This document shows positions 44,395 to 52,103 of a DNA stretch of 64,000 nt, piece by piece. The DNA is from Cohnella sp. CFH 77786. GTDB taxonomy: Bacteria > Bacillota > Bacilli > Paenibacillales > Paenibacillaceae. The position numbers and the translations under genes are program-made. The stretch covers positions 1-64,000 of the forward strand of contig NZ_WJIB01000009.1 in assembly GCF_019400745.1 (NCBI RefSeq), read 5' to 3'. The notes below the pieces were generated by a model. It worked only from the letters and a program-made list of their open reading frames with translations, made no database searches and was not told where the DNA came from. Numbering within the stretch: position 1 is the first letter of the stretch; every line of letters begins with the position of its first letter.

Positions 44395-44666
44395 GTGCCG
44401 AACGTAACTGTTATCGTCGATTACACCAACATGGCCCGTGTTGCCATGTTGGAGAACGACTTGCCGTCGGCTACGAACAACCATTCAACAACCTGTGGAC
44501 GGCTGCTTTCTCTCTACACGCGAACAATCCCAAGAATGCCGAATGCCTGCCGCTGCGCTTCGTGGAAATATTCGAAGGTGACAAGCGCAAGATTCGCCCG
44601 CGGTTGATGTACAACGGCTGCCGGTGGACAGGCTGGACGGCATTCAAGAACATGGGTCAGGGCTGA
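44395..44666 (+). pseudogene. phage structural protein fragment, frameshifted
   Basis: GTG after AAAGGAG opens MPNVTVIVDYTNMARVAMLE; near 44463 the frame changes and continues AVGYEQPFNNLWTAAFSLHA, LRFVEIFEGDKR, then unrelated residues to a stop. The text resembles the N-terminus of siphophage tail (Gp37-like) proteins, which is a tentative match. Confidence 0.45.
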
Positions 44667-44724
44667 GCTTGCCGCGGGAGAGAATAATCAACCGATGACC
44701 AGAGGAAAAAACAATAGTTCGACC

Positions 44725-44912
44725 AACGACATGAGGACGTCGCGGCGTTACGGAAAATGGTGGAGGCATTAACACGAGAGATCCCTGCGCCGGTTTGGTT
44801 TGTGAAGGAGTTCGGTCCGGACGCGGTTACCAAGATTAATAACACGGTCGGCACGCTGGAGTTTTGGCGTAGCGTGGCCGTTTCACTAAGGGTCGGAAAG
44901 AATAACGAGTAA
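44725..44912 (+). pseudogene. phage lysis-module C-terminal fragment
   Basis: EDVAALRKMVEALTREIPAP, then VWFVKEFGPDAVTKINNTVG and TLEFWRSVAVSLRV, looks like the C-terminal tail of a phage amidase or related secreted protein. There is no start in this frame. Tentative. Confidence 0.35.
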
Positions 44913-45008
44913 CTTAATAGTTTAATGTAGAAAAAGGTGGAAAAACAGTCTACTCTAATGTCGAATGACAGGTTAATATATGGAAAAAAGAATAAGGAGC
45001 ATGATCGA

Positions 45009-45821
45009 ATGAATCTCAAGAAAATCCTCTTAACAACTTTTTCTATTTTACTGAGCGTTTCAATCGTAACGCTTCACTATGGAAAAGCATCTGCTGCAGA
45101 TGTTTATACAAATGATCTGATTCCCACAATGACGAGCAACTCAACTCCGAGTGGCAGGGCTAGTGCAAGTTCGGAATACTCGACCACTTATCAGGCATAT
45201 AGAGCATTCAACGATGCAGCGAGTGAAAGCTACGGATGGGTTGCGAACGGGTTTTCGTCGCCGCAATGGCTGGAATACGATTTTGACACACCAAAGACAA
45301 TTTCGAAATATACGCTTAAAGCAGAATATCCAAACGAAATTCCGGGAGCATACATGCCAAAGACCTGGGACTTCCAAGCCTTTGATGACACCACTTCAAC
45401 ATGGGTTACCCTTGATAGCCGTTCTAATCAACCGGATTGGCCAGCAGGGACAAAAAGAGAATTTACCTTTGCCAATACGAAAGCCTATAGTAAGTATCGC
45501 TTATACATTACAGCCATTACTGGACCTGGTAGCGGTGTTTTAGTAGTTGGCGAAGTAGAAATGATGTCGAAGGTGCCGTCGGGTAGAGCGATAATAACGA
45601 TTACGATGGTAAACGGACTTGAGAAAGAGTACGACCTTTCCATGGATGAGGTAAATTCATTTATTGCTTGGTATGATGCCAAAGCCGCAGGTACCGGTCC
45701 GGCTAAGTACGCATTCACGAAGACATGGAATAAAGGCCCGTTCAAAGCTCGCACTGAATATGTAATATTCGATAAGATTCTCACGTTCAATGTGGATGAG
45801 TATAATCCGATTACACCATAA
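45009..45821 (+). CDS. secreted discoidin (F5/8 type C)-like protein
   Basis: This 270-residue protein has a signal peptide (MNLKKILLTTFSILLSVSIV, cut near ASA-A) and one galactose-binding-type beta-sandwich (about 40-190: SEYSTTYQAYRAFNDAASES, SPQWLEYDF, KYTLKAEYPNE, PKTWDFQAFDD, KYRLYITA). A final segment (TITMVNGLEKEYDLSMDEVN, KARTEYVIFDKILTFNVDEY) is a separate small domain. Ribosome site AAGGAG ten bases before the ATG. The gene is AT-rich and follows prophage debris, so it may be phage-borne and bind cell-surface sugars. Confidence 0.75.
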   Translation: MNLKKILLTTFSILLSVSIVTLHYGKASAADVYTNDLIPTMTSNSTPSGRASASSEYSTTYQAYRAFNDAASESYGWVANGFSSPQWLEYDFDTPKTISKYTLKAEYPNEIPGAYMPKTWDFQAFDDTTSTWVTLDSRSNQPDWPAGTKREFTFANTKAYSKYRLYITAITGPGSGVLVVGEVEMMSKVPSGRAIITITMVNGLEKEYDLSMDEVNSFIAWYDAKAAGTGPAKYAFTKTWNKGPFKARTEYVIFDKILTFNVDEYNPITP

Positions 45822-45825
45822 GAAT

Positions 45826-45860
45826 CAGCCCGGGGGCTTCGGCTCTCGGGATTTTTTTGG
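45826..45860 (+). terminator. rho-independent terminator after the discoidin-like gene
   Basis: CCCG.G.GC/GC.C.CGGG stem capped by TTCG, then a run of seven T. Confidence 0.85.
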
Positions 45861-46137
45861 TTTCGGTATGGAAAATAGTAACTTATAAACCGCATAGGTA
45901 CTTTCCTTTTTGTCAAAAGAATGATTTTATTGGCTAAGAGGGAGGGGGAGGATTGTTTGCGCGCATCAAAGTTGATGTTTTTCTAAAACACCTTGGTGAC
46001 AATACAAGTGGCATGAATAAGCCTGTTCATGTAATTAGGAAGTAATAGGCCGAGGTCTATCGTCACTTTGTCTTAAAGTTGAAAAAGAAGCAAAGGATTT
46101 TTCCGAATATGAACAAGAACTAATTGCTATGTAACAC

Positions 46138-46174
46138 AAAAGAGCAGAGCGGTTGATTCCGCGCTGCTTTTATT
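46138..46174 (+). terminator. rho-independent terminator
   Basis: AAAAGAGCAG.GCGG pairs with CCGC.CTGCTTTT around TTGATT, then TATT. It follows a short decayed stretch (KVEKEAKDFSEYEQELIAM and stop, 46078-46133); nothing else is seen between 45861 and here. Confidence 0.8.
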
Positions 46175-46181
46175 ATTCACA

Positions 46182-46227
46182 TTGACGGGAACGATCGTTC
46201 GGTTTCATAGTACAGGAACAAACGTTC
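46182..46227 (+). promoter_or_regulatory. promoter with two LexA (DinR)-type SOS boxes
   Basis: GAACGATCGTTC (46189-46200) and GAACAAACGTTC (46216-46227) both fit the Bacillota SOS box GAAC-N4-GTTC. The first overlaps the spacer after a TTGACG -35 element (46182-46187). They lie just upstream of the ribosome site of a broken gene, so this was a DNA-damage-inducible promoter. Confidence 0.7.
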
Positions 46228-46245
46228 ATAATGGAGGCGAACAGC

Positions 46246-46455
46246 ATGCCCGAGAAATATGCGGACGTGTCGTCGAGATCATCTATCAAGCCAAGGACGG
46301 CCAGCTCTCGCAACGTCGCATCAAGGTTCAAGCCATCGACGGCGGGTAGGTCCGAGTTTTTGACATAGCCAAGCGGGCGCCGCGGTGTTCGACGCTGATC
46401 GGATCCTGACCGTGCAGCTTTTGGTAGGTCGCGTAGCCGCGGCAACCAATGGCGA
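46246..46455 (+). pseudogene. small WYL-like protein, SOS-controlled, broken
   Basis: GGAGG eight bases before ATG 46246 begins MPEKYA; after a one-base shift the text continues GRVVEIIYQAKDGQLSQRRI, KVQAIDGG, a stop, VRVFDIAKRAPR and, in a third frame, FDADRILTVQLL. This corresponds to a small SH3-like beta protein of the kind found at SOS-regulated repair loci in Paenibacillaceae (family from memory). Two frame changes and one nonsense codon inactivate it. Confidence 0.55.
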
Positions 46456-46555
46456 GAAAACGGTCAAGTATCGTATTCGTTTCCGGCCCGGCGGAACCCG
46501 CGGCCACGATAGGGTCTCGGAGGCTCTGGAAGGAGGGCAGGAACAGTTTTCATCA

Positions 46556-46744
46556 CTAATAGCAATAATACATTTATTTGCTAACGACACCCTCAATTTT
46601 CGTTTCCTAACGGCAAAAATACATTTATTCTCTTTCTTTTTTTCCTGATGATTTCAACAATTTCGGTTTTACGAACTGTATTAGGGTTTTTAGAGTCTTC
46701 AAAATCCATGTTTTTGAAGGAAATAGATGTATTTTGGCTCTTAG
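46556..46744. repeat. 189-bp palindromic repeat element, copy 3 (F-F-R-R)
   Basis: Direct motifs at 46556-46579 and 46607-46630, inverted ones at 46674-46693 and 46721-46744. This is the most diverged copy and the only one without a tandem array next to it. Confidence 0.85.
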
Positions 46745-46817
46745 TCCATTCTGCATTCGGAGAATGAGGAGTGGAAGATGGGGGCGGGTCGGTGAACCAC
46801 GGAAATGACAAGCGCAT

Positions 46818-47315
46818 TCAAGTCATCAAACTAGGAGGCATTCGGTCTCTTTTCTTGTTGCTTCTTGAAAGAAACAATTGATCGACGATGACGAGAAGAA
46901 CACCCACGTTTATGGAGAGGTCCGCGATATTCAGGATTCCTTGTCCTTCACCAAATACAAGGAAATCGGTGACTTTGCCATACCATAGTCTCTCGATGCC
47001 GTTTCCGGCCGCACCCGCAACCAGAAAAGCGAGTCCAATATCGAGCAAGCGCGGAAGGGGAAATTTGTTTTTCCGGTAATAGAAGACCCCAAGCATGAAA
47101 ATCAAGGCAACGATTCCGAAAAACCTTCCGTATCCTTGAAATAAACTTCGGGCAGCTCCGGAATTTTGGTAATACTGAAATTCCAGGATCCCGCTCCAGA
47201 CGGTATAAGTATCTCCTGCGTCCATCATCGACCGAATGAACAACTTCGAGATTTGATCCGCTGCGGTCATCAGGAGAACAATCCAATAAAACAAACGAAT
47301 CACCGACCTTCCCAT
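46818..47315 (-). CDS. lspA: lipoprotein signal peptidase (signal peptidase II)
   Basis: This 165-residue membrane aspartyl protease cuts prolipoprotein signal peptides, so it matures the several lipoproteins encoded here. Four hydrophobic helices are visible, with the family motifs YYQNSGAARSLFQG and the catalytic pair D117 (GKVTDFLVF) and D132 (NIADLSINVG). The usual NTGAAFS motif is altered to NSGAARS. The ATG start has only a weak ribosome site. It is divergent from an XRE regulator and not in the usual rluD/pyrR context, which suggests a second, accessory lspA. Confidence 0.88.
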   Translation of the reverse strand: MGRSVIRLFYWIVLLMTAADQISKLFIRSMMDAGDTYTVWSGILEFQYYQNSGAARSLFQGYGRFFGIVALIFMLGVFYYRKNKFPLPRLLDIGLAFLVAGAAGNGIERLWYGKVTDFLVFGEGQGILNIADLSINVGVLLVIVDQLFLSRSNKKRDRMPPSLMT

Positions 47316-47380
47316 ACGGTTACTTTTGCTCCATGAATTTGTTAAGATAAGTCTAAAATCGTTGCAGGAGATTGCGGCAA

Positions 47381-47917
47381 ATGGAAGTTGGAACGAATAT
47401 TCGGGCCATTCGGCATAAACGCGGGATTACGATGGAAAAGCTCTGCGAAGGAACCGGCCTTTCACAGGGGTTCGTAAGCCTTCTGGAAAATAATAAAACG
47501 ACTCCGTCGCTCACGACGTTGGAGACGATAGCCGATTTTTTCCAAGTGCCGATGGCTTATCTGCTGCTCAAACAAGATGAACGGATGAGCGTTGTGCGCA
47601 AAGCGGACCGTACTCACAGTATATATAGGGGTTCGAATAAGATCGAGCATTTGGCTGAAATCGGCGGTTTGCGGATGTCGATTTCCGAAATCCCTCCTGG
47701 GTTTAACGAAGAGAGAGTCACCAATCAACATGAAGGCCTTGAGACTCATTATGTGATCAAGGGCAGACTTGCGGTAGGCCAAGGAGAGGATGAATTCGTT
47801 GTCGAAGAAGGCGATTCCTTTTCGTGGTATGCTTCCGTTCCGCACTGGGTCCGCAATGTTGGAGAGGAACAGGCGGTTCTGTTAATGGTCGTGTACAATG
47901 AGCATTATCGAAAATGA
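47381..47917 (+). CDS. XRE-family regulator with cupin domain
   Basis: This 178-residue protein has an HTH_3 domain (IRAIRHKRGITMEKLCEGTGLSQGFVSLLENNKTTPSLTTLETIA) and a C-terminal cupin (EGLETHYVIKGRLAVGQGEDEFVVEEGDSFSWYASVPHWVRN). Such regulators sense small ligands. ATG 47381 follows GGAG. It may regulate the divergent lspA or its own unit. Confidence 0.9.
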   Translation: MEVGTNIRAIRHKRGITMEKLCEGTGLSQGFVSLLENNKTTPSLTTLETIADFFQVPMAYLLLKQDERMSVVRKADRTHSIYRGSNKIEHLAEIGGLRMSISEIPPGFNEERVTNQHEGLETHYVIKGRLAVGQGEDEFVVEEGDSFSWYASVPHWVRNVGEEQAVLLMVVYNEHYRK

Positions 47918-47936
47918 TCCGAACGGTATCGATTCC

Positions 47937-47971
47937 AGACTGTACGCCCAATAAGGAGTACGGTTTTTTTT
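47937..47971 (+). terminator. rho-independent terminator after XRE-cupin
   Basis: AC.GTAC..C/G..GTAC.GT stem with CAATAA loop, then eight T. Confidence 0.75.
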
Positions 47972-48411
47972 GCGAGATTTGTATTTATAATACTAAATAA
48001 TATTTAATTTCACAAATAAAACATTGATAAAGTGGTGTCGACTACGTAAACTTAGATTAAATAAATATTATATTGACTGGGGAAATAAATATGGATATGA
48101 ACATGCATCATGAACCGTAGAGCAGTTAAACAAAAAGCGGCTCTAAAAAAAATACCGATGGGTCCGAAGTCATGGATTGCACGCGGCATCCGGTATTTTG
48201 GCCGTTCCCCATGACGATGTGCCGTAGGACAAGGCAGTCACCGTCATGGCCTGGACGAAAACGATGGAACTCGCGGCAATCGATGAGCGGCAAATCGGGA
48301 CCTTCATCTATCGATTCATCAATCAGGGTCCGGAGGTCATCCCGCCGGCCATTCGTCGTAACGGCGGGACCATGTAGGAATCGCCGTGGTATCGATGTAT
48401 TTGGAAAATAA
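47972..48411. other. decayed intergenic region
   Basis: The first 120 bases are AT-rich, with a nine-codon frame (MDMNMHHEP) that may be the start of a lost gene. At 48228-48377 a plus-strand frame reads DKAVTVMAWTKTMELAAIDE, RQIGTFIYRFINQGPEV and ends at a stop; it looks like the C-terminus of a protein I do not recognise. Confidence 0.35.
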
Positions 48412-48425
48412 AGGAGGACATCCAA

Positions 48426-49292
48426 TTGACAACCCGTATGCATCCGGAAATGAAGCTTGGCGTCGTAAAGTTGAAAGTCAGCGATTTGGATCGGTCTATC
48501 CGCTTTTACGAGCAGGTAGTCGGTTTGAAGGTATTGAGCCGAACGCCGAGAACCGCGGAGTTCACGGCTGACGGTTCAACCGTATTGGCAGCTGTCGAAC
48601 AAATTCCGGACGCGGTGGTTGTGCCGCGGAGAGCGGTCAGCGGGCTTTATCATTTTGCGCTTCTTCTGCCGACGCGCAAGGATTTGGGCAAGTCGCTGCG
48701 CAACCTCGTCGCGTCCGGCATTCCTATCGGCCAGGCGGATCACCTTGTCAGCGAAGCGCTCTATATTTACGATCCCGACAATAACGGCATCGAAATTTAT
48801 TGGGACCGTCCTCGCGATCGTTGGAAGCGGGATGAGAATGGAAACGTCCTCATGGCTTCCGAGCCGATCGACTGGGACGGCTTGCTGAAGGAAGCGGAGG
48901 ATGAGCCGTGGACAGCGCTGCCGGCGGGAACGACGATCGGCCATGTCCATTTTCACGTTGCAGACTTGGATAAATCGAGGGAGTTTTACTGCGACATTCT
49001 AGGTTTGGATATGATCGTAGATGCAAGCAGGCAAATGGGAGCTCTATTTATTTCCGCGGGCGGCTACCATCACCATATCGGTTTGAACATATGGGCAGGG
49101 GTAGGCGCTCCGGCCGCTCCCGAGAATGGCACGGGTTTGGCATCCTTCACGGTTGTCATGCCGACAAAGGATGCTCTTGCGCAAACCGTCGGAAGGCTGC
49201 GTGCCGGGGGAGTCGAGGTTGCGGACAAGGAGGGCCAATGGTACGCGAAAGATCCTTCGGGCATCTTGATGAGGATCATTGCGAGCGAATAG
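48426..49292 (+). CDS. catE: catechol 2,3-dioxygenase-like protein (two VOC domains)
   Basis: This 288-residue protein has two VOC modules of the CatE type (LGVVKLKVSDLDRSIRFYEQVVGLKVL and IGHVHFHVADLDKSREFYCDILGLDMI). Candidate iron ligands are His in YHFALLL/HVHFHV, His in GGYHHHIGLN and Glu in NGIEIYWDRP, as in extradiol dioxygenases. These enzymes open catechol rings using Fe(II). TTG start with AAAGGAGG upstream. It is a single gene; no aromatic pathway partners are nearby. The symbol follows Bacillus subtilis usage. Confidence 0.85.
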   Translation: MTTRMHPEMKLGVVKLKVSDLDRSIRFYEQVVGLKVLSRTPRTAEFTADGSTVLAAVEQIPDAVVVPRRAVSGLYHFALLLPTRKDLGKSLRNLVASGIPIGQADHLVSEALYIYDPDNNGIEIYWDRPRDRWKRDENGNVLMASEPIDWDGLLKEAEDEPWTALPAGTTIGHVHFHVADLDKSREFYCDILGLDMIVDASRQMGALFISAGGYHHHIGLNIWAGVGAPAAPENGTGLASFTVVMPTKDALAQTVGRLRAGGVEVADKEGQWYAKDPSGILMRIIASE

Positions 49293-49516
49293 CGGCGTTC
49301 CGGTTGACCGCAGAAAGTGGCAAGACGTCGATGCCGTCACGGTCGAGTTCGGCACGGCGCTCGTCGCCGAGAATCTCCCTGGGCAGCCTGATCCGTACGT
49401 TTGCGTCGACGGTCCGAACATGCATGGACAGGGGTGATAGAAGTTCACCCTTCTTGTCAAAGCAGGGGTGGTCTATAATCTTTCTTATGGAATACATTCA
49501 AAGTGAGGTGTTGTTC

Positions 49517-49846
49517 ATGCAAGGAGAACCCGTTCACTCGTTCGATCCATCAGACGTTCAAACCAACAAAGGGATGGCGATCGTCGCTTACATCCTGTTT
49601 TTCGTCCCGCTGATCGCGGCGCCCAATTCACCGTTCGCGAAGTACCATGCGAACCAAGGACTGACGCTGTTCTTGACCTGCCTCGCGTTCAACATTGTAC
49701 TCGGATTCATCCCGATTCTCGGCTGGTTGCTGCTTCCGTTCGCCAACCTGGCGTGCTTGCTGCTCGCCGTCATCGGTATCGTCAGCGCGGCTCATGGCGG
49801 TGCAAAGCCGCTTCCCGTCATCGGCAAATATACGCTGATGAAGTAA
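49517..49846 (+). CDS. small membrane protein, DUF4870-like
   Basis: This 109-residue protein has three hydrophobic helices and the family text NKGMAIVAYILFFVPLIAAP, FAKYHANQGLTLFL, IPILGWLLLPFANLACLLLAVIGI. It is an integral membrane protein of unknown role. ATG 49517 has GAGGTG six bases upstream, better than the in-frame ATG at 49489. A TATAAT at 49476-49481 may be its -10 element. Confidence 0.8.
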   Translation: MQGEPVHSFDPSDVQTNKGMAIVAYILFFVPLIAAPNSPFAKYHANQGLTLFLTCLAFNIVLGFIPILGWLLLPFANLACLLLAVIGIVSAAHGGAKPLPVIGKYTLMK

Positions 49847-49851
49847 GAACC

Positions 49852-49884
49852 AAGCTCCGTCTCCCGGAAGAAGACGGAGCTTGC
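49852..49884. terminator. hairpin between converging genes
   Basis: AAGCTCCGTC/GACGGAGCTT, 10-bp stem, with only weak T-runs on either side; likely shared by the membrane-protein gene and GH42. Confidence 0.65.
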
Positions 49885-49890
49885 GATTTA

Positions 49891-51963
49891 TCACGCCGAA
49901 GTCCCGGCTGCCCGCTTCAGGATTCGAACCCCGTATCGCGGCAACGCGAGCTCCGAACCGACGTTTTCGCCCCCGAGAACATCCTGCAAATCTCCATCGA
50001 GCTTCACGAGCTTCTCGTTCTCCGAGAAATTCAGAAGAAACACGTATTCGCTCGCCCCGTCCGAACGGACTTGCGCGCTGACTCCGTAAGGCAGGTCCGC
50101 GTGCAGCGCTCTTCGGATTCCCGCCTGCTCCGCCACTTTGCCCAGGAATTCGGAATGGAAAGGCTCCTTGTTCCGGGAGGCGATGTAATAGGCCTTGCCC
50201 TTGCCCAGCCGGTTGACGGTCAAAGCGGGCCGTCCCGCGTAAAAGTCGGTTCGGTAGGCGGCGAGCGCTTCGGCGGTTTCCAAATGGATAAGGTCGCATA
50301 GCTCATGTGCTTCGTAGGAGCCCGACAAGCCCAACTCGTTGCCTGGCGCCATCTCGATGCCGTTCGAGTCCCGGTCGTGCAGAGCGTCGATTTCTTCGGA
50401 CCAGATGCCGAGCGTCCGCCGCAGCGGGCCCGGGAATCCGCCCAGGAAGCAAAGATCGTTCTCGTTCACGATGCCCGACCAGTACGTGGCGACGAACATA
50501 CCGCCGTTCTCGACGAACCGTTCGATCCGCTCCCCGACGCCCGGGCGGACCATGTACAGCATCGGAGCGACGAGCAGCTTGTATTTCGAGAAATCCCGGT
50601 CCATATCGATGAGATCGACGGCAATGCCTTTCTCCCAGAAGGGGCGGTACAGGCTCCGGACGGTTTCTTCGTATTTGATGCCATAGTTGCGGGGACCTTG
50701 AGAATCATTCACCGCCCAACGGTTCTCCCAATCGAAAATGATCGCGGTTTCCGCATGAACGTTCGTACCGGCGATATCCTTCATCCGTTCGAGCGTTTCA
50801 CCCACTTCTTTCACGTCCCCGAAAACGCGGGTAAACTCATGGCCGACGTGATCGACGACCGCGCCGTGCAGCTTCTCGCTGGACCCGCGGCTCTTGCGCC
50901 ACTGGAAATACTGAACGGAGTCGGAGCCGTGCGCCACCGCCTGGAGCGACGACAGCAGGTGCATGCCGGGGCGTTTGTTCTTGCTGACGCCTTGCCAGTT
51001 GGTCAGGCTCGGCGTGCTTTCCATGAGCAGCCACGGCTTGCCTTTGACGGAGCGCACGATATCGTGCATCATCGCCACGCGGGCGGCTTGCTCGACGTTG
51101 TCTTCCGCGTCGTGCCAGGTCGGATAGTTGTCCCAGGACGCGATATCCAGCACGTCCGCGAATTTGTGGTAATTGAGCCCCTCATAGTAGTACATGAAAT
51201 TCGTTATGACCGGCAATGATGGGTTGCTTTCCCGCAGGGGAGCGATCTCGTGACGGAAGAAATCGAGCGTCTGGTCCGTGACGAACCGTTTCCAATCGAG
51301 GTTCATCGCATGAACCTGCGTCTCTCCATGCGGAGCGGGGGATTCGATTTGACTCCAATCCGTATAGGTATGGCTCCAGAACGTCGTCCACCAGGCGGCG
51401 TTCAGTTCCGCGAGCGATCCGTACTTGCGCATCAGCCATTCGCGGAACGCTTCCTGGCAATCATCGCAATGGCAATCCCCGCCCAATTCGTTGGAAATGT
51501 GCCAGCCGATGACGGCGGGATGGCGCCCGTAGCGCTCGGCCAGCTTGCGGTTCATGATCCCCGTTTTCTCCCTGTAAACGGGGGAAGTGTAGCAATGGTT
51601 GTGACGGAACCCGTGCAGGTTGCGAACCCGGTTCGCCGCGACGCGCAGCACTTCGGGATACTTGGCGGACATCCAGGCGGGACGAGCCCCGCTCGGCGTG
51701 GCAAGAAACGCGTAAATCCCGCTGGCGGCGAACCGGTCCAGCACTTGGTCCAGCCATTCGAACGTGAATCGTCCTTCTTCCGGTTCGAGCTTCGCCCAGG
51801 AGAAGATGCCGACCGACATGACGTTGCACTTCGCCAGCTTCATGAGCCGGATGTCTTCCTCCAGCACCTCGGGATAGGCGAGCCATTGTTCGGGATTGTA
51901 ATCGGCGCCGTGCAATAGAGACGAAAAGTACGCGTCCGGGCCGTGCTTCGCGCGATCGGTCAT
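49891..51963 (-). CDS. GH42 beta-galactosidase
   Basis: This 690-residue cytoplasmic enzyme is a second GH42, clearly different from the one at 14090. It has GADYNPEQW at the start, acid/base E159 in HISNELGG, nucleophile E315 in LLMESTPS, and zinc-type cysteines C124, C164, C166 and C169 (CHCDDC). The trimerisation and C-terminal beta domains are complete. Several in-frame ATGs are present; 51963 suits AAAGGA best. It is the last gene of the transporter operon, in which the lipoprotein and two permeases precede it. Confidence 0.93.
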   Translation of the reverse strand: MTDRAKHGPDAYFSSLLHGADYNPEQWLAYPEVLEEDIRLMKLAKCNVMSVGIFSWAKLEPEEGRFTFEWLDQVLDRFAASGIYAFLATPSGARPAWMSAKYPEVLRVAANRVRNLHGFRHNHCYTSPVYREKTGIMNRKLAERYGRHPAVIGWHISNELGGDCHCDDCQEAFREWLMRKYGSLAELNAAWWTTFWSHTYTDWSQIESPAPHGETQVHAMNLDWKRFVTDQTLDFFRHEIAPLRESNPSLPVITNFMYYYEGLNYHKFADVLDIASWDNYPTWHDAEDNVEQAARVAMMHDIVRSVKGKPWLLMESTPSLTNWQGVSKNKRPGMHLLSSLQAVAHGSDSVQYFQWRKSRGSSEKLHGAVVDHVGHEFTRVFGDVKEVGETLERMKDIAGTNVHAETAIIFDWENRWAVNDSQGPRNYGIKYEETVRSLYRPFWEKGIAVDLIDMDRDFSKYKLLVAPMLYMVRPGVGERIERFVENGGMFVATYWSGIVNENDLCFLGGFPGPLRRTLGIWSEEIDALHDRDSNGIEMAPGNELGLSGSYEAHELCDLIHLETAEALAAYRTDFYAGRPALTVNRLGKGKAYYIASRNKEPFHSEFLGKVAEQAGIRRALHADLPYGVSAQVRSDGASEYVFLLNFSENEKLVKLDGDLQDVLGGENVGSELALPRYGVRILKRAAGTSA

Positions 51964-52032
51964 GGTTTGCATCATCCTTTGCCGTTTGGCGTTCGTTATC
52001 ATCATGGCACAGAGAAGCGCGGCGTTCGATGC

Positions 52033-52060
52033 CCGCGGACGATTTCCTCTTCGTCCGCGG
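52033..52060. other. intergenic hairpin without T-run
   Basis: A perfect 10-bp stem CCGCGGACGA/TCGTCCGCGG with an 8-base loop lies between the lipoprotein gene and GH42. Such hairpins often protect the 3' end of abundant binding-protein mRNA and lower expression of the next gene. That role is inference. Confidence 0.6.
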
Positions 52061-52103
52061 ACAAAGCTCGCCGCGCCTGTCTGTCAAGCGTTACAGGGTT
52101 CCG

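Noticed and set aside
49276..49497. 73-codon minus-strand frame after catE (ANVRIRLPREILGDERRAEL)
   Set aside because: Possibly a fragment of a lost gene, but no start with ribosome site and no recognised family; too weak to call.
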